From contig JAXGGA010001623.1 of the NCBI GenBank assembly GCA_038373865.1, forward strand, positions 62,001-126,000: a DNA stretch of 64,000 nucleotides, read 5' to 3'. The position numbers and the translations under genes are program-made. The notes under the pieces were generated by a model that was given only the letters and a program-made list of their open reading frames with translations, was not told the DNA's origin and did no database searches. The stretch's first letter is position 1, and each line of letters starts with the position of its first letter. Of this stretch, positions 10,715 to 23,149 are shown in pieces. The stretch comes from Uloborus plumipes (lineage: Eukaryota > Arthropoda > Arachnida > Araneae > Uloboridae).

Positions 10715-13700
10715 TATTTCTTAGGGCAACGTATCCTCCCTAAAAATGAGTATATCATTCGTATTAAATGCAACAAGGCAATTTTACTATTCATGATTCA
10801 AAGATAAAAGTTAAATTTGAAACTATAAGATTGGAATTTTGAACATCTTGTTCACTTTACCCTTTTAAACGAAACTATTAAATTCTGTCAATGATCAAAA
10901 CTTGACTGCTATGTTTAAACAAAGATAATTTTTAAAATATTTTATATCCTTATTTTAAATTGTACAAGGCAAATCGAGACAAGTTGCTGATGGTTCAGAG
11001 AGAAGTGAAAATAAATTTTTTTTCCAGAAAAATTATTTTAAGGAAAAAAAAAAGCTTAAAATTCTTCTGAGCTAACATATAAATGTTGTTCACTTTTGTA
11101 TAAGTAGTACTATATCTGAACCCGAAATTAAAAGACAAAAGCATTTCAAACAATTAAAGTATTTTTCCCCTATAAATGCATTGTCTTATTTGTTGCCAAC
11201 TTTTACCATAAAAGGAAAAGAAAAGAGGGAGGGGGTGCAAGAATCTTTTAGAAAACTTAGTGCAAGTTTAAAATGCCGCAAAAAAGAGTTTAAGATAAAT
11301 AAATTTATTTAAAAAATATTGAAACATTAAATACTTATTTTAAAGTTTTGCGGAAAGAAAAAAATGTGTTTTCTGTCGGTCTTTTCGTCCCCTTGAATAA
11401 TGTTTAGAGAATAACCAGATTGAAACAATTTTTTTTTTTGTTCGCAAGATATCAGCAAAAAAAATCTTATTCACATATGAGCCAATATTTTGAAAAGTGC
11501 CAATTTGAAGTTGGAGTTTTCTGATAAAAAAATTTTTGTAGAAAAAAATTAATATTGGATTCTAAGTCTAAATTGGGTCTAAATGCAAGGAAAAAAGGGG
11601 GGGAGGTCAAGGAAGTTATTTACCCCCTCATTGGAGGACTCACTTTTAAGCCGTTACAGATCTGATGTTAATATGAGCTACATATCTGAGTTTATGCTTT
11701 CAGTCTTCATTAACATCTCTAAAAACGATATCATTTCCTTGCATTTTTAACATAGAATTAAGATAATTATATTAATATTTTTATATTATCTGAAAAATCA
11801 AATTTTATTATAAAAAAAGAATTTCTTGGAAATAAAAATGAGCAATTAGGTTTTTAGATAAAATAAATTATGAGATTACCAAATCCAAGCTAATAAAACA
11901 TTTGTTTTGTTTTGAAACAACACACAACTTCAATTTTTTCAACGTACAACTCTGCTGCTTGTTTTTCTTTAATTAGTTGCAGGAAATTTAATTTCTTGAT
12001 TAGAAATTCAAATTTAGCATGCTAGTTATTATCTAGTTATTTAGCGAAGTTATGAGAAATTGAAGCACCAAAAATATAAATAAATAAAATAATAATAATT
12101 AAATAACTTAATTTCTGCGGTGGCAATTTTTCTTCTTTTACTAACTTCTATTGTTAGGTCATACGAACCACAAATGAAGCAACTGTACTAAAATTCATTG
12201 CTTTTCATTTTTTAAGAACAAAAATATTCAATGTATGGCTAAAACCTATGATTTTTGCTTTTTGATAATTCTGAAACGTGAGAGTTAGTTCGGTAACATA
12301 TTCGTTGTTTTTCAATGTTACCGCTCTGACTGTTACCGATCTGACAAACCGACAAAGTTTTTTTTTTTTTTTTGTATTTCCGAGTCGATCGCGCTAAACC
12401 AAAATCAAACACGTGGTTTTTTCACTTGCAATATAGGACTATACTTATGTATATAATAACTTTTAAAATAATAAAAACTGCGCATTTTAGCTCGTGTTAC
12501 CGATCTGATGACTTAAATGACACACATTTTATAAATCATTTTAAAAAATCTTACCTGCAGTTTTAGATGCAGAAATGCAAATTTTTAATTACGATGCGAT
12601 AAAACATCACACCAGGTACTCAGTATCACGTGGTATCGGAGCAGGAAATGATTTTTGGAGCCTGAATATAGATCGGAAGTTATTGTTACCGCTCTGATGC
12701 GGAACTGAGGGACACGCCTATTTCGCATTCCCTAGAAAATCAGAAATCGATTAAAGCAAAAATGAAGTAAAATATTAACAAAGGGGCGAAAATAGAGTCG
12801 TTTTTGTGCAAGTGCGTTTTTTTGGGAAGTTAGAAAGTGCGCTTAAGCTGTTTGCATGCTAAGCTTTGCTACTTGGGACACGTTACCGATCTGATTTTTG
12901 ATGTATAAAACAAATAAAAAAATTTTTTTTTCTGATATTATTAGATGAAATGAAAGCAAATCCTTGTCTTCTTTCTGGGTAAAATTATTTTTTTAGCTAG
13001 TTATTGAAATACTAGTGAAAATTCACTTGGGACTCAAATTGGCACTTTTCTAAATATTAGCTCATATTCTGAAAAACATTTCGTTTAACTTTGAAGAGTT
13101 AAAAAAAATTTTGCATTAGCGCTACGAAGAAATTAAAGACAAACATACCGTCTGAAGGAAGTAAAAAGCGAATTTGCTGCAAACAAATTTCGTATTAAGA
13201 AGCCCGTAACGATGAACGTGTTCAAAATAAACAATTTACATAAATGCATTAAAACTTAGGGCAGAGCTAAAAGATTTTTAGCTATAAAACCAGCAATGGT
13301 AAACTAAAATTTTGGGAACTGAAATTTGTGAAAAGTACGTATTTTGAATATCTGCCTAAACTTTAGTTTAAAGAATGGTTAAAGCAAACTGAAGAATAAA
13401 CCCCAACAATTTATGATACTGTGTCTAATAGAAGTGCTGTACATTTTTTTTCTTTTCTTTTTGCATAAGAAAAGGGGCATACTTTTTTGTTTGAAATTAG
13501 TGTTAAATGTTAAAAAGATTTCACTGACATAGTTTTCAACTTTAGCTTATTGAGAAAATATTGACTCGTTAATGGAAAATTGTTGCTGTTATACGAGAAT
13601 GTAGGCTTGTTCAGTTCTTGAAGACAATTTTTATTTTTCTATGTGTTAATTCAGCACAGAATCAACTTCTTCCTTGCATTCAATACTCTAGTATTTCTTG

Positions 13701-15203
13701 CAAGTTATGAAAAATGTGATATAAAGTTCCCCAATTCTTGAAAAAGCAGAAAGATTTTAGAACTTTTATTTAAGTTTTAAAAACACACATATCCTTAGTC
13801 ACTCAAAAGAAAATTTAATTAATTATAAATTATAAATATGACTCTTATGATTTTTGTAGTCACTTACAGATATTGATAAAATGAATTAAATCGACAAAAG
13901 TTCAATGATATTACTTTAGTATCTAATTTAAACTTAATGCAACGATATTTGTTTAAGTGTTACACGCAATAGAATATCATCTTCCATACAAAAATATAAG
14001 TGGTTAAGGTCACTCGAGCTTTTTTGCATCAAACTGTTCTGTAAATTCTTTCTTGTACAAACTGGAATAGTACACTCCTAAATTTGAATTTCCTGAAACT
14101 AGACTCTATGACTACGATTTGATTTGCTCCAACTGTAAAATCACCAGCACACATTTTAAATTTTGGAAAAGCAAGTTATGTTTTTTTCTTTTCTAAGTTA
14201 AATTTTTCGTACTACAGTAAATGATTCTGACCTAAATTTTTAAGCTTCAAGACAATATCTAAATACAATTTTTTATGCATGTAAAACTAAACATTTTGCA
14301 GCAGTAAACTATTTGGTTGCAGTTTTTCTTTTTTTAATTGCTAAAAAAAATCGAGTATTTCTCTTTTTCTGCTCTTAAATCTTCTTGAATGTCATTTTCA
14401 AAGAATACATTTTCAAAACACTGGTATAGTTTTCTAACTTTCAGCCCAAAACATTTTTATGGCAAGTAATTGCTTTACTTACCAGCCAACCTTCCTGGCA
14501 CGACTCCTTATTAAACTTTCGTAGTTTTATTCAAATTATCTAGAAAAGTAATCAGCTATGGCTAAAACTTTGAAAAACATGCCATTCTACGCAACTTCAC
14601 ATCGAATGAAGAGATGTTTTGTCCAGAAAACTAATTTACTTAGGATTATACTCGACTGTCATGCGCTGAATGGCTTCAAAATTAAGGACTACATTCTGTG
14701 GCGACAATTTTCTTTCATCGATTTATTTTAATAAAACAGCAGATATAAGCTCATCCGTAATCCATGATGTCTAAGTCTAGCGACTAAACACTCGGATTTT
14801 TTTTTATATAAGCACTTGTTAGAAGTAAAATCAACGTATTTGCTGCAACTCTTCGCGAAAAGAGTTTTAAGGTAAATAAATGTCAGCAATTAGTCTATGC
14901 AAAAGTTTTGCCCAAAACCATATTAGCCTATTTTCTTATTTCCGTTATACCAGTTACATTTCTCTCCTACTTTGCTTAGGACGAACTCTAGAGCTAATAT
15001 ATATTTTTACCATTTTGTAAAAGCAATTTATGACTCTTTTGTGTAAAAAGAGAAACGATTAGTTAAGAACGAAATGAATTTTACTATAACTATTAAGATC
15101 TTCGTTTCTGCAAGTACCATTTATCATTTGATGTTTTATTACTACATACTTTCATGCTGTATTCTACAAAAGTAGCTAAATTTTATTGTGTTTTATAAGA
15201 TTA
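10715..15203. other. Long AT-rich interval, no gene recognised
   Basis: No open frame exceeds 64 codons and I find no exon-like GC island. It contains the recurrent GTTACCG(A/C)TCTGA motif (12317-12894) and two inverted related segments near 11479-11512 and 13030-13065. At about 13440-13680 there is sequence resembling the outer arm of the palindrome at 24.6-28.7 kb. These suggest very old repeats. Confidence 0.45.
12317..12894 (+). repeat. Dispersed 13-mer GTTACCG(A/C)TCTGA, five copies
   Basis: The 13-base word occurs at 12317, 12332, 12496, 12685 and 12882, always on the plus strand and followed by variable sequence. Spacing is 15, 164, 189 and 197 bp, so it is not a strict tandem repeat. 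Nothing else in the window carries it. The function is unknown; it could be internal repeats of a decayed element or a binding-site cluster. Confidence 0.7.
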
Positions 15204-15390
15204 CTAGCGGTACCCGCACGGCTTTGCGCGTGGTATAAAATAAAAATTTCATTTGTAAAATAATTGATATAGCAGAAGAAATGCTCTATTTTAGTTGTAA
15301 TTCAACTATAATTCCTTCAAAGTATGATATAAAAATCTGGTATGGACCCCACGCTACTTAATTTTTATGTGTAAATTTCTTAGTAGATAC

Positions 15391-16010
15391 TGTAACGAGT
15401 CCGTAGCACCTTCAACTTTCTTAAATGAGCATTCCAATCTTGAGGAAGTAACTATAAATTTATTTACAAGTATGTACACTATTTACAATAAAGCAGAAAA
15501 CAATTGCTAAACATCAGCAATTAGGCAGCAAACAGTACACTGTACTCTCAACAGTAATTCAGCACCACGTATCTAACGTGAACAGTAATTAAGCAATTAC
15601 AAAAGCAAACAACCATCCGCTCAAAGCGAATAAAAACGAGTCACCAGATCAAATCTGAGAACAACTAACTGACTTGTGTTCAAGGCCAGCTATTTATACA
15701 CGAAACGATTTCCCGACAACATTCTAGTAAAATCTGGAGTATTCTGTTTATTCATAACTTGAAATAATCCATTGAGAAAGTTCTAGCAATAAAAAGAAAA
15801 GAAAAAAAAGAAAACACACCGAGCGAAAAATGTCTTCACGCTTATTAAATGCAGGGCAAGTGTAAAAACTACAAAACGTTAAAGGGCCGGTATACAAGTG
15901 ATAAAAGTGATATCTTCAGATACTTTTGCAACATGACGTCAGATAAAACCAAAACTAATGAAAATGATGCAAGGCAGGAAAAACAACAACTATTTACGAG
16001 ATTTGTAACA
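15391..16010 (-). repeat. Gypsy 3' LTR
   Basis: A 620-bp LTR starts TGTAACGAG and ends TTTGTAACA in plus-strand reading, matching 21033-21652. It contains the TATAAATAG box (minus strand, 15690-15698) and an AATAAA signal (minus, 15459-15464). Differences from the other LTR cluster around 15600-15660 and 15750-15840. Confidence 0.95.
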
Positions 16011-16030
16011 TTGCCCCCTTCCCAAGGACT
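16011..16030 (-). other. Polypurine tract
   Basis: On the minus strand GGGAAGGGGGCAA abuts the 3' LTR. This is the position and composition expected for the primer of plus-strand DNA synthesis in LTR retrotransposons. Confidence 0.8.
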
Positions 16031-16242
16031 GCACGTCCCGGGCAGTACAATCCCCAGAAAGGAAGCAACGGAAAATTTACAGGTGCACACATTACATGAT
16101 GACCAATCATAAACATGATAAACAATAACAATGAGAACATGAAAGAAATAATAACATTGATGAAGTAATATTACAGACAATTAAAGGCAAAAGTTATATA
16201 CAAAATTTACAAACAAATTACCATGGTAGCTTTAGATTTACT

Positions 16243-19200
16243 TTACGAACTATGGCCATAGTATGGGGCTAGCCGATCATAATGGACAACCCTAGGTTTT
16301 GAATGTGATGACTTCTGGATCCTCACTACGACGTCGTTCAGCCAGTGGAGAACTGTGTAAGGTTCATCCCAATGCGACTGCAATTTGGGTGACAGACCTT
16401 TACGTCGGATGGGATTCCATAGCCATACTTTGTCACCTTCTTGAAAGTCATGGCCAGTGGACCTTGTGTCGTATCGGGTCTTCATTTTCTCCGTCGCGAT
16501 GTTGATTCGCTCCCGTGCGAAGTGATGAACGTCTTCCAACCGGGCCTGAAGATCCTGGACGTACTCCTCAGGCGATGAAGGCGCATCTGGAGGGAGACCG
16601 AAGACGAGATCACAAGGTAGCCGAAGCTCTCGGCCGAAGAGCATCTGTGATGGGGAATATCCGGTGGTCTCGTGGACAGCACTACGGTAGGCCAGCAGGA
16701 ACAGAGGAAGTGTCTTGTCCCAATCCTGTTGATTTTTGGAGACCATAAGCGAGAGATTATTAAGGATTGTCCTGTTGAATCTCTCCACCATGCCGTCCGA
16801 TTGTGGGTGTAGTGGTGTCGTTCGAGTTTTCTCAATTTTGAGGATTTTACATAGGCCCTTAAACACAGCAGAGATGAAGTTTCTTCCCTGATCGGAATGG
16901 ATCTGCAAAGGTGTCCCATATCTCGAGATCCAATGCTGGACTAGAGTCTCTGCTACAGTGGTAGCTTCTTGATCCGGAATGGAATATGCTTCGGGCCACT
17001 TGGTAAAATAGTCAATGGAAACTAGGATGTATTTGTTCCCATCGGTAGTTTTCGGTAGAGGACCAAGAATGTCGATCCCGATTCGTTCGAAAGGAGCTCC
17101 TACGTTGTAAAGATGTAGCTTCCCGCGGCTTCTTCTCTTCGGTCCTTTACGGGCAGCACAGGCATCACAAGAATGGCACCACTTCTCTAAGTCATCCTTC
17201 GCCTTGCTTCAGAAGAAGCGCTCTCGAAGCTTGCAGAGGGTTTTCAACACACCAAAATGTCCTCCAGTCGGACTACTGTGCAACTCCTTTAGAACGTCTG
17301 GAATTCTTGATCTGGGAAGGAGTAACTGCCATTTAAATGCTTTGCCATCGTCAGATTCCCATTTCCGATACAGGACGCCATTTCGCAACTGGAGAGATTT
17401 CCATAGAGCCCAGTATCTTTTCGTTGCAGGACTGTAGATAGAAACGTCTTGCCAACTAGGTCGCCGACTGTCCTTTTCCATTAACTCTATGATAGGCTTG
17501 AGGTCTGGGTCTTCAAGCTGATCTTTTCTTACTTGGTCGTCACTCCATGGATCAGGATCTGAAGATGATGAAGTAGCAGTAACTTGACAGGCAGTAGGGA
17601 TTGTCGTCCCGTACTGTTTCTCTATTCGGGAGCAATAATGGCAGTTCTCGGAACAAGGTCTTCTTGATAATGCGTCAGCATTCCCGTGTGACAAGCCTTT
17701 TCGGTGCTTAATCTCGATGTCATATTCCTGGAGCCGCTGTATCCACCTGGCTACCTGGCCCTCTGGATTCTTGAAATTCAACAGCCAAGTTAAAGAGGCA
17801 TGATCAGTCCAGAGCAGGAATTTACGGCCGTAGAGGTAATGATGGAAATATTCTACAGCTTTAACTATGGCGAGCAATTCCGTTCGCGTGACACAATAAT
17901 TTCGCTCCTACTTGGATAAGCATTTGCTCCAGTAGGCGATGACATGTTCGTTACCGTCTATTTCTTGAGATAAAACAGCTCCAACGCTCTCGTGGCTCGC
18001 ATCAGTGTCAAGTATGAAGGATTTTCCAGGCTTAGGATAAGAGAGAATAGGCGTTGATGTTAAAGCCTCCTTCAGCTGTAGAAATGCATCCTCGCATTCT
18101 TTGGATCATTCAAATTTCTGTTTGCTCTCCGTCAGCTTATGCAAAGGTCGTGCAATGTTGGAAAAACCCTTCACAAACTTCCTGTAGTACGTGCAGAGCC
18201 CCAGGAAACTTCGCAGCTGATGGACATTTTCGGGGCGGCTCCAATTCTTGACTGCAGATACCTTATCTGGATCTGTTCGTACACCTTCGGAAGAGATAAT
18301 GTGACCAAGGTAGTTCACCTCACGGCGGAACAAATTACATTTGGACGGGCTTAACTTCAGGTTGGCTTCCTTTAGCTTTTGCAGCACCTTCCTAAGATTA
18401 ACCAAATGTTCCTCAAAACTGCGTCCTATGATGATGATGTCGTCCAAGTAGACAAGACAGGATTCATAAGAGAGTCCTCGCAGCACTGATTCCATAAGAC
18501 GCTCGAACGTGGCTGGTGCATTGCAGAGGCCGAAGGGCATCACTTTAAACTGCCACAAGCCTTGTCCGGTTGTAAACGCCGTCTTCTCTCGGTCGTCGGG
18601 GTGTATCTCCACCTGCCAGTAGCCGCTCTTTAAATCCAGGGTCGAAAACCACTTGTGTCCGGAAAGGGTGTCCAGAGTGTCATCGATCCGTGGAAGAGGG
18701 TAACTGTCCTTCTTGGTGATGTCATTCAGGCGTCGGTAATCAACACAAAATCTGGTGGAGCCGTCTTTCTTTCGGACCAAGACGATAGGGGATGCCCAAG
18801 GACTGGATGAGGGTTCGATGACGTCATTCTCCTGCATCTCTTTCAAGAGGATCTCAACCTCTTCCTTCCTGGCGAACGGTAGTCGTCTTGGATGCTGCTT
18901 GATAGGGGGATGATCTCCAGTGTCGATCCTATGCTGCGTTAAACTCGTGCGACCAACATCCTCGGATGTAGATGAAAACACCTGCTTGAAGTTGTCCACC
19001 AATTTTTCCGCAGCGTATCTTTGATCCTTCGATAATGGTGCACTCCCAATTAATTTCGAAGTCAAGGACTCGGAAGACACAGTCTCGGAGGAATCAATTC
19101 TTCTGATGATGCAGTTTACGGGAGTACAAGTTGCCAACACTTCTCCTTTCTTAATATTCCTCGGTCTTTCACTCACATTGGCGACTCTCACAGGAACTGC

Positions 19201-20935
19201 ATTCCTTGAAAGGTCCACAAGCGTAGATGCCACTAGTACTCCTTTTGGGCTATTACTCTGGTTAGGATATTCAATGAGGCCGAATTTAAAGCTGTTGTTT
19301 TCCTTGAGGGAGCCAGGTATTAGTACTTCTGATCTAGAGGGAATCGATAAATCTGTTTGGGCTATTATTTGATGAGCGGATTTTAAGTTATTTTCGGTGT
19401 TGAAAATTGCTATGTCTTCCCTCGTCGAGTGCAGCTCATTATTTTTAAAGTCGATAGAAAAATCAAATTTTCTCAAAAAGTCCAGTCCGAGAATGAAGGG
19501 ATCTGTAATGTCAGCGACGAATGCCGTGTGATGGTAAGTGGCGCTCCCGAACATTATTTCTAAGTTCACTTTTCCTTCAATCTCGATTTTGTCACCTGTC
19601 ACAGTTTGGAGAGTAACGCAGGGCGGCGTGATCTTGAGACCAAATTGACGAGCCACATCAGTCCTAATGATGGTAACGTTAGCTCCTGTGTCCACAATCA
19701 TTTCGCAGGGAAACCCATTCACATATGCATGAATGACGAGTCCGTTGCAGCCGCCACTTCTTGAGGAAATCTGGTAAACTTTGGGAGACGTCTTCTTTTC
19801 TTGGCGAGCTTCGCAATTCCTTCGTACATGGCCCTCACCGCCACATTTCCAGCACTTCAGTGGTTGTCTACTTTGGTCTTTGCGAGCCGCAATCTTCTTC
19901 AGGGTCCCCGACATCTCTTTCATTTGTCGCTCAAGTTCCGAGAGACAAGTTGAGTTCAAATCCGGGTCACTCACTTCTACGCCTCTGATTGTATGGCGAT
20001 CCTTGCGGGATGTTTGCTGTGCAGCCTCGAACTTCATTGCGTAGACCAGACCGGATTTAAGATCCTTAATGTCCGCCATCCGGAGAACCATCTGAATTTC
20101 TGGATTTCGCACTCCATCTATGAAGTAGTTCAGGGCCAGGCTATCGCGAACACCCGAAGGACAGTCCGAGAAGGCGAGATGGGAAAGCCTCTCAACGTCT
20201 GCTGCAAAAACTTGTAGAGTCTCTCCAGCCCTCTGGAGTCTGGATTTTAGCTGGAGTTGGCTGAATTCTTTTTGGCATGCTTCGCCAAAGCGAAGCTCCA
20301 AGGCCGATGATAAGGCATCGAAGTCGCGGTGCTTGTCCTCTGGGAAGGTCTGTAGTATGTCGGCTGCATCCCCTCTCAGCGAGGCTGCAAGGTGACAGGC
20401 TTTCGTGGAAGAGTCCCAGGAGTTTGCTTCTGCAACGATGAGGAACTGCTTCTTGTAAATATTCCACGAGGTCTTCCCGTCAAACGTGGCCAGTTTGATG
20501 GATGGACGAGAAGTTCCAGCTGCAGCTACACAGTCACTTGAGTTGTTGGAGGATGCTGATAACTTTGATTCAATTTCTTTAATTTTCTTTTCTACGTGAT
20601 TTTCTACTGTGGTAATTCGATCTTCAACGCTGTCAACTTTCTCTTCTAGAGCCTCCACTTTATTTTCCATATTGGTAAATTCACTTTCCACCAAACTTTT
20701 CATTGACGTTAGATCGCTTTTAATTTCTTCAGCTAGATCCTTTTTTAATTGTTCTTGATTCTTGATTAGTAGCCAGATCATTTTTTAATTGTTCTTGATT
20801 AGTAGATAGCTCATTCTTTAATTGTTCTTGATTAGTAGCCAGAGTCGCCATATCATTCTTGAGGTCACTTTTAACAGCGTTGATCGCATCAAGGAGTTGT
20901 TTCAGTTGTTCATCCATTGCTCGAGTAATCACCAT
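16243..20935 (-). pseudogene. Gypsy gag-pol polyprotein, four disabling lesions
   Basis: A single fused frame encodes the structural and enzymatic polyprotein. Domains in order are: a Gln/Asn-rich coiled-coil N-terminus with repeats of the type TNQEQLKN; a Gag core; a CCHC zinc knuckle (CWKCGGEGHVRRNC, about 19815-19856); an aspartic protease with DTGA (about 19690); RT with YLDD (about 18440); RNase H; then integrase with an HHCC region and a DD35E core (Asp near 17072 and 16892, Glu near 16784). A WDEPYTV segment follows, like the GPY/F module. Lesions are a 7-bp duplication of CTTGATT at 20754-20767 that shifts frame in gag, and in-frame stops at 18106-18108, 17908-17910 (both RNase H region) and 17209-17211 (integrase N-terminus). 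The frame is otherwise kept over 4.5 kb, so decay is moderate. Confidence 0.94.
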
Positions 20936-21010
20936 AAAATTCCGAATTCAAAAAGTCCTTAGGAAGAAAAGTCCAAGTTCACAGATAATTCCAAGAAAGT
21001 CCTTGAAGAT

Positions 21011-21028
21011 GCCCCACGTTGGGCGCCA
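21011..21028 (-). other. tRNA primer-binding site
   Basis: On the minus strand TGGCGCCCAACGTGGGGC begins four bases inside the 5' LTR. TGG pairs with the CCA tail of a tRNA, as in LTR retrotransposons generally. I cannot name the tRNA with confidence. Confidence 0.8.
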
Positions 21029-21032
21029 AAAT

Positions 21033-21652
21033 TGTAACGAGTCCGTAGCACCTTCAACTTTCTTCAAATGAGCATTCCAATCTTGAGGAAGTAACTATAA
21101 ATTTATTTACAAGTATGTACACTATTTACAACAAGAGCAGAAAACAATTGCTAAACATCAGCAATTAGGCAGCAAACACTACACTGTACTCTCAACAGTA
21201 ATTCAGCACCACGTATCTAACGTGAACAGTAATTAAGCAATTACAAAAGCAAAACAAACATTCGCCCAAGCGAATAGCGAATAAAACGAGTCACCAGAAT
21301 CAAATCTGAAAACAACTGACTGACTTGTGTTCAAGGCCAGCTATTTATACACGGAAAGAATTCCCGACAACTTTCTAGTAATATCTGGAATATTCCAAAT
21401 CATTCATAACTTTAAACAATTCATTCAAGAAAACGCTAGAAATAAAAAGAAAAACACCACTCCCAGCGAAAATGTCTTCACGCTTATTAAAGTTAGGGCA
21501 AGTGTAAAAACTACAAAGTGTTACGGGGCCGGTATACAAGTGATAAAAGTGATATCTTCAGATACTTTTGCAACATGACGTCAGATAAAACCAAAACTAA
21601 TTAAAATGATGCAAGGCAGGAAAAACAACAACTATTTACAAGATTTGTAACA
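21033..21652 (-). repeat. Gypsy 5' LTR
   Basis: A 620-bp LTR, partner of 15391-16010. In minus orientation it is the promoter LTR and is followed by the primer-binding site. Its outer end is next to the ATAC duplication at 21653-21656. Confidence 0.95.
21315..21349 (-). promoter_or_regulatory. LTR core promoter: TATA box and initiator
   Basis: TATAAATAG lies on the minus strand at 21349-21341. Two overlapping TCAGT words, the arthropod initiator consensus, follow about 28-32 bp downstream (21323-21315). This spacing is typical of a working RNA polymerase II core promoter. The other LTR keeps the same TATA box. Use of this start site is inference. Confidence 0.7.
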
Positions 21653-21656
21653 ATAC

Positions 21657-23148
21657 CTTAAGTGCTAAAATAGTGCTTGGAGTGAGCAAGATAACAGTTC
21701 AAACATTTATATCTCTAGTTTGCCGCGAAACAATGCAAAAAAAAAAAAAAAATGTTTCACAATGATTAATCTCCTAAATATCGCCGATTTTAACATCATT
21801 CAGTGGATTTTTGGCAAAATATCGCCAATAGCGCCAAATTGAGTCCAAATATAAAAAGAAAGCAATTTTTTTCGCCAACTTGGTGATATGTCGCCAAATT
21901 GGCGGCAAATGCTTGACGACCAAAAGCTTGGCGATATATTGCCAAGTGGTCGGGCCAATTCATATCACTTTTGTCTGCATTGAAATGAACACTGATTTAC
22001 TCCATAAAAGGGGTAAAACACCCCCTTGGAACATTCGAATGCAACCCCAAGGGAAGATGTACAAAAATAAGCCAAAAGAGAAAATAAGAACAATTTTGTT
22101 GCTCACAGAAACCAACAGATATCTTACCAAAGTTTAAAAGAAGAAGAAAGTTTTATTTCCTAGCTTTAAAAACAAAACGAACGATGCAATAACGCAATTC
22201 ATACGATATTTGGTTAATCTGTACTTTAGGTACCCTTTTCTCGCTAAATGGGCGATAGACGCGCCAAGCGTGGTAACCCTGCCTATTTTGCGTAGTTTCT
22301 CTCGGAGCTTTCACTTCCGCGAGGCACGCAAAAACGCGGCAAGTAATGTCCCAAAGCATTTTCATCCGGAAAAGACAGGGTTGCCAGAGAATTGAAACAA
22401 ATAAATACTACGCCTCCTCTAAAAAATATTACAAAGTAATACTGTTTCCAAACGTCGCCAAAATCAATGTTGCCAAAATGCGAAATCTATGAAAATGAAA
22501 AAAAAAAAAAAAAAAAAATCCGCCAAATCTTTTAATTAAGTCATTAGTATATTGGAAACAGGGTTGCCGGAAAAATACTACGCTCCTTATTTGGGCCGAA
22601 AAAATATTACCGTAGTATCAAAAATACTACGTCTGGCGACGCTGGAAGAAGAACGAAACAAAAATAGGTATGAACACGTAACCATGGTAACAACATGAAA
22701 AGTTGATTTCCGTTGATAAAATAATTCTTTTCATCTTTCTTTTCAAACAAATTTTATTATCGAGCTGAACCATTTTAGAATCGTTTGGCTTGCTTTACTG
22801 AAGGTAAGCCTTGAATTTCGGGATTCTAAAAACAATTATTACAGCTCTCCTGATGATCGTAGAAACTTCGAAAAAACTTCATTTTGTGCAGAAAATTTCA
22901 AGCTTTCGAGTGACATAAGACTTGAAAATGTGTATGAAATATTTCTTCCCTATTTTATCGAATTTCCGCTAAGAATTCGAATAGAAAAAGAACGAAATGG
23001 AATGTTCGAAAAATCGCTTCGAGGTGCAAAACTACATGCTACAAACTAATTTTGTGCCCAGTGGCGTGAAAATCGACCGAACGGTTTTGGCGCTACGCGC
23101 GTAACAGACAGAAAGACAGACCCACCTTCAGCTTTATTATTAGTAGAG
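21657..23148 (-). other. Helitron interior with small nested repeats
   Basis: This is the part of the minus-strand Helitron beyond the Gypsy insertion. It holds repeated CGCCAA words (21780-21950), a GC-richer patch at 22250-22350 and two CAGGGTTGCC words at 22377 and 22559. The segment 22559-22650 is bounded by CAGGGTTGCCGG and TCTGGCGACGCTG and holds inverted ACTACG words, so it may be a roughly 90-bp MITE. No coding frame is recognisable. Confidence 0.45.
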
Positions 23149-23149
23149 A

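Larger units (their letters stand above)
15391..21652 (-). mobile_element. Ty3/Gypsy LTR retrotransposon (defective)
   Basis: This is a complete 6.26-kb provirus-like insertion in minus orientation: 5' LTR (21652-21033), primer-binding site, gag-pol, polypurine tract, 3' LTR (16010-15391). It is flanked by the 4-bp duplication ATAC (15387-15390 and 21653-21656). Domain order protease, RT, RNase H, integrase identifies Ty3/Gypsy. I see no env-like frame between pol and the 3' LTR (16011-16242). The LTRs are the same length but differ by scattered substitutions and small indels, so the insertion is not recent. Confidence 0.96.
15204..23149 (-). mobile_element. Minus-strand Helitron split by a Gypsy insertion
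   Basis: On the minus strand the 5' end is TCTCTACTAATAATAAAGC at 23149. The 3' end is a GC-rich hairpin region (GCAAAGCCGTGCGGGTACCG) with CTAG at 15207-15204 followed by T. Both match the usual arthropod Helitron termini. The Gypsy element at 15391-21652 with its ATAC duplication sits inside. Removing it leaves about 1.68 kb, the size of a non-autonomous copy. No Rep or helicase sequence is visible in what remains. The element at 48461-50555 has related ends. Confidence 0.8.

Noticed and set aside
16299..20044. Plus-strand open frames within the Gypsy element
   Set aside because: They are antisense shadows of gag-pol, which has clear domains on the minus strand.
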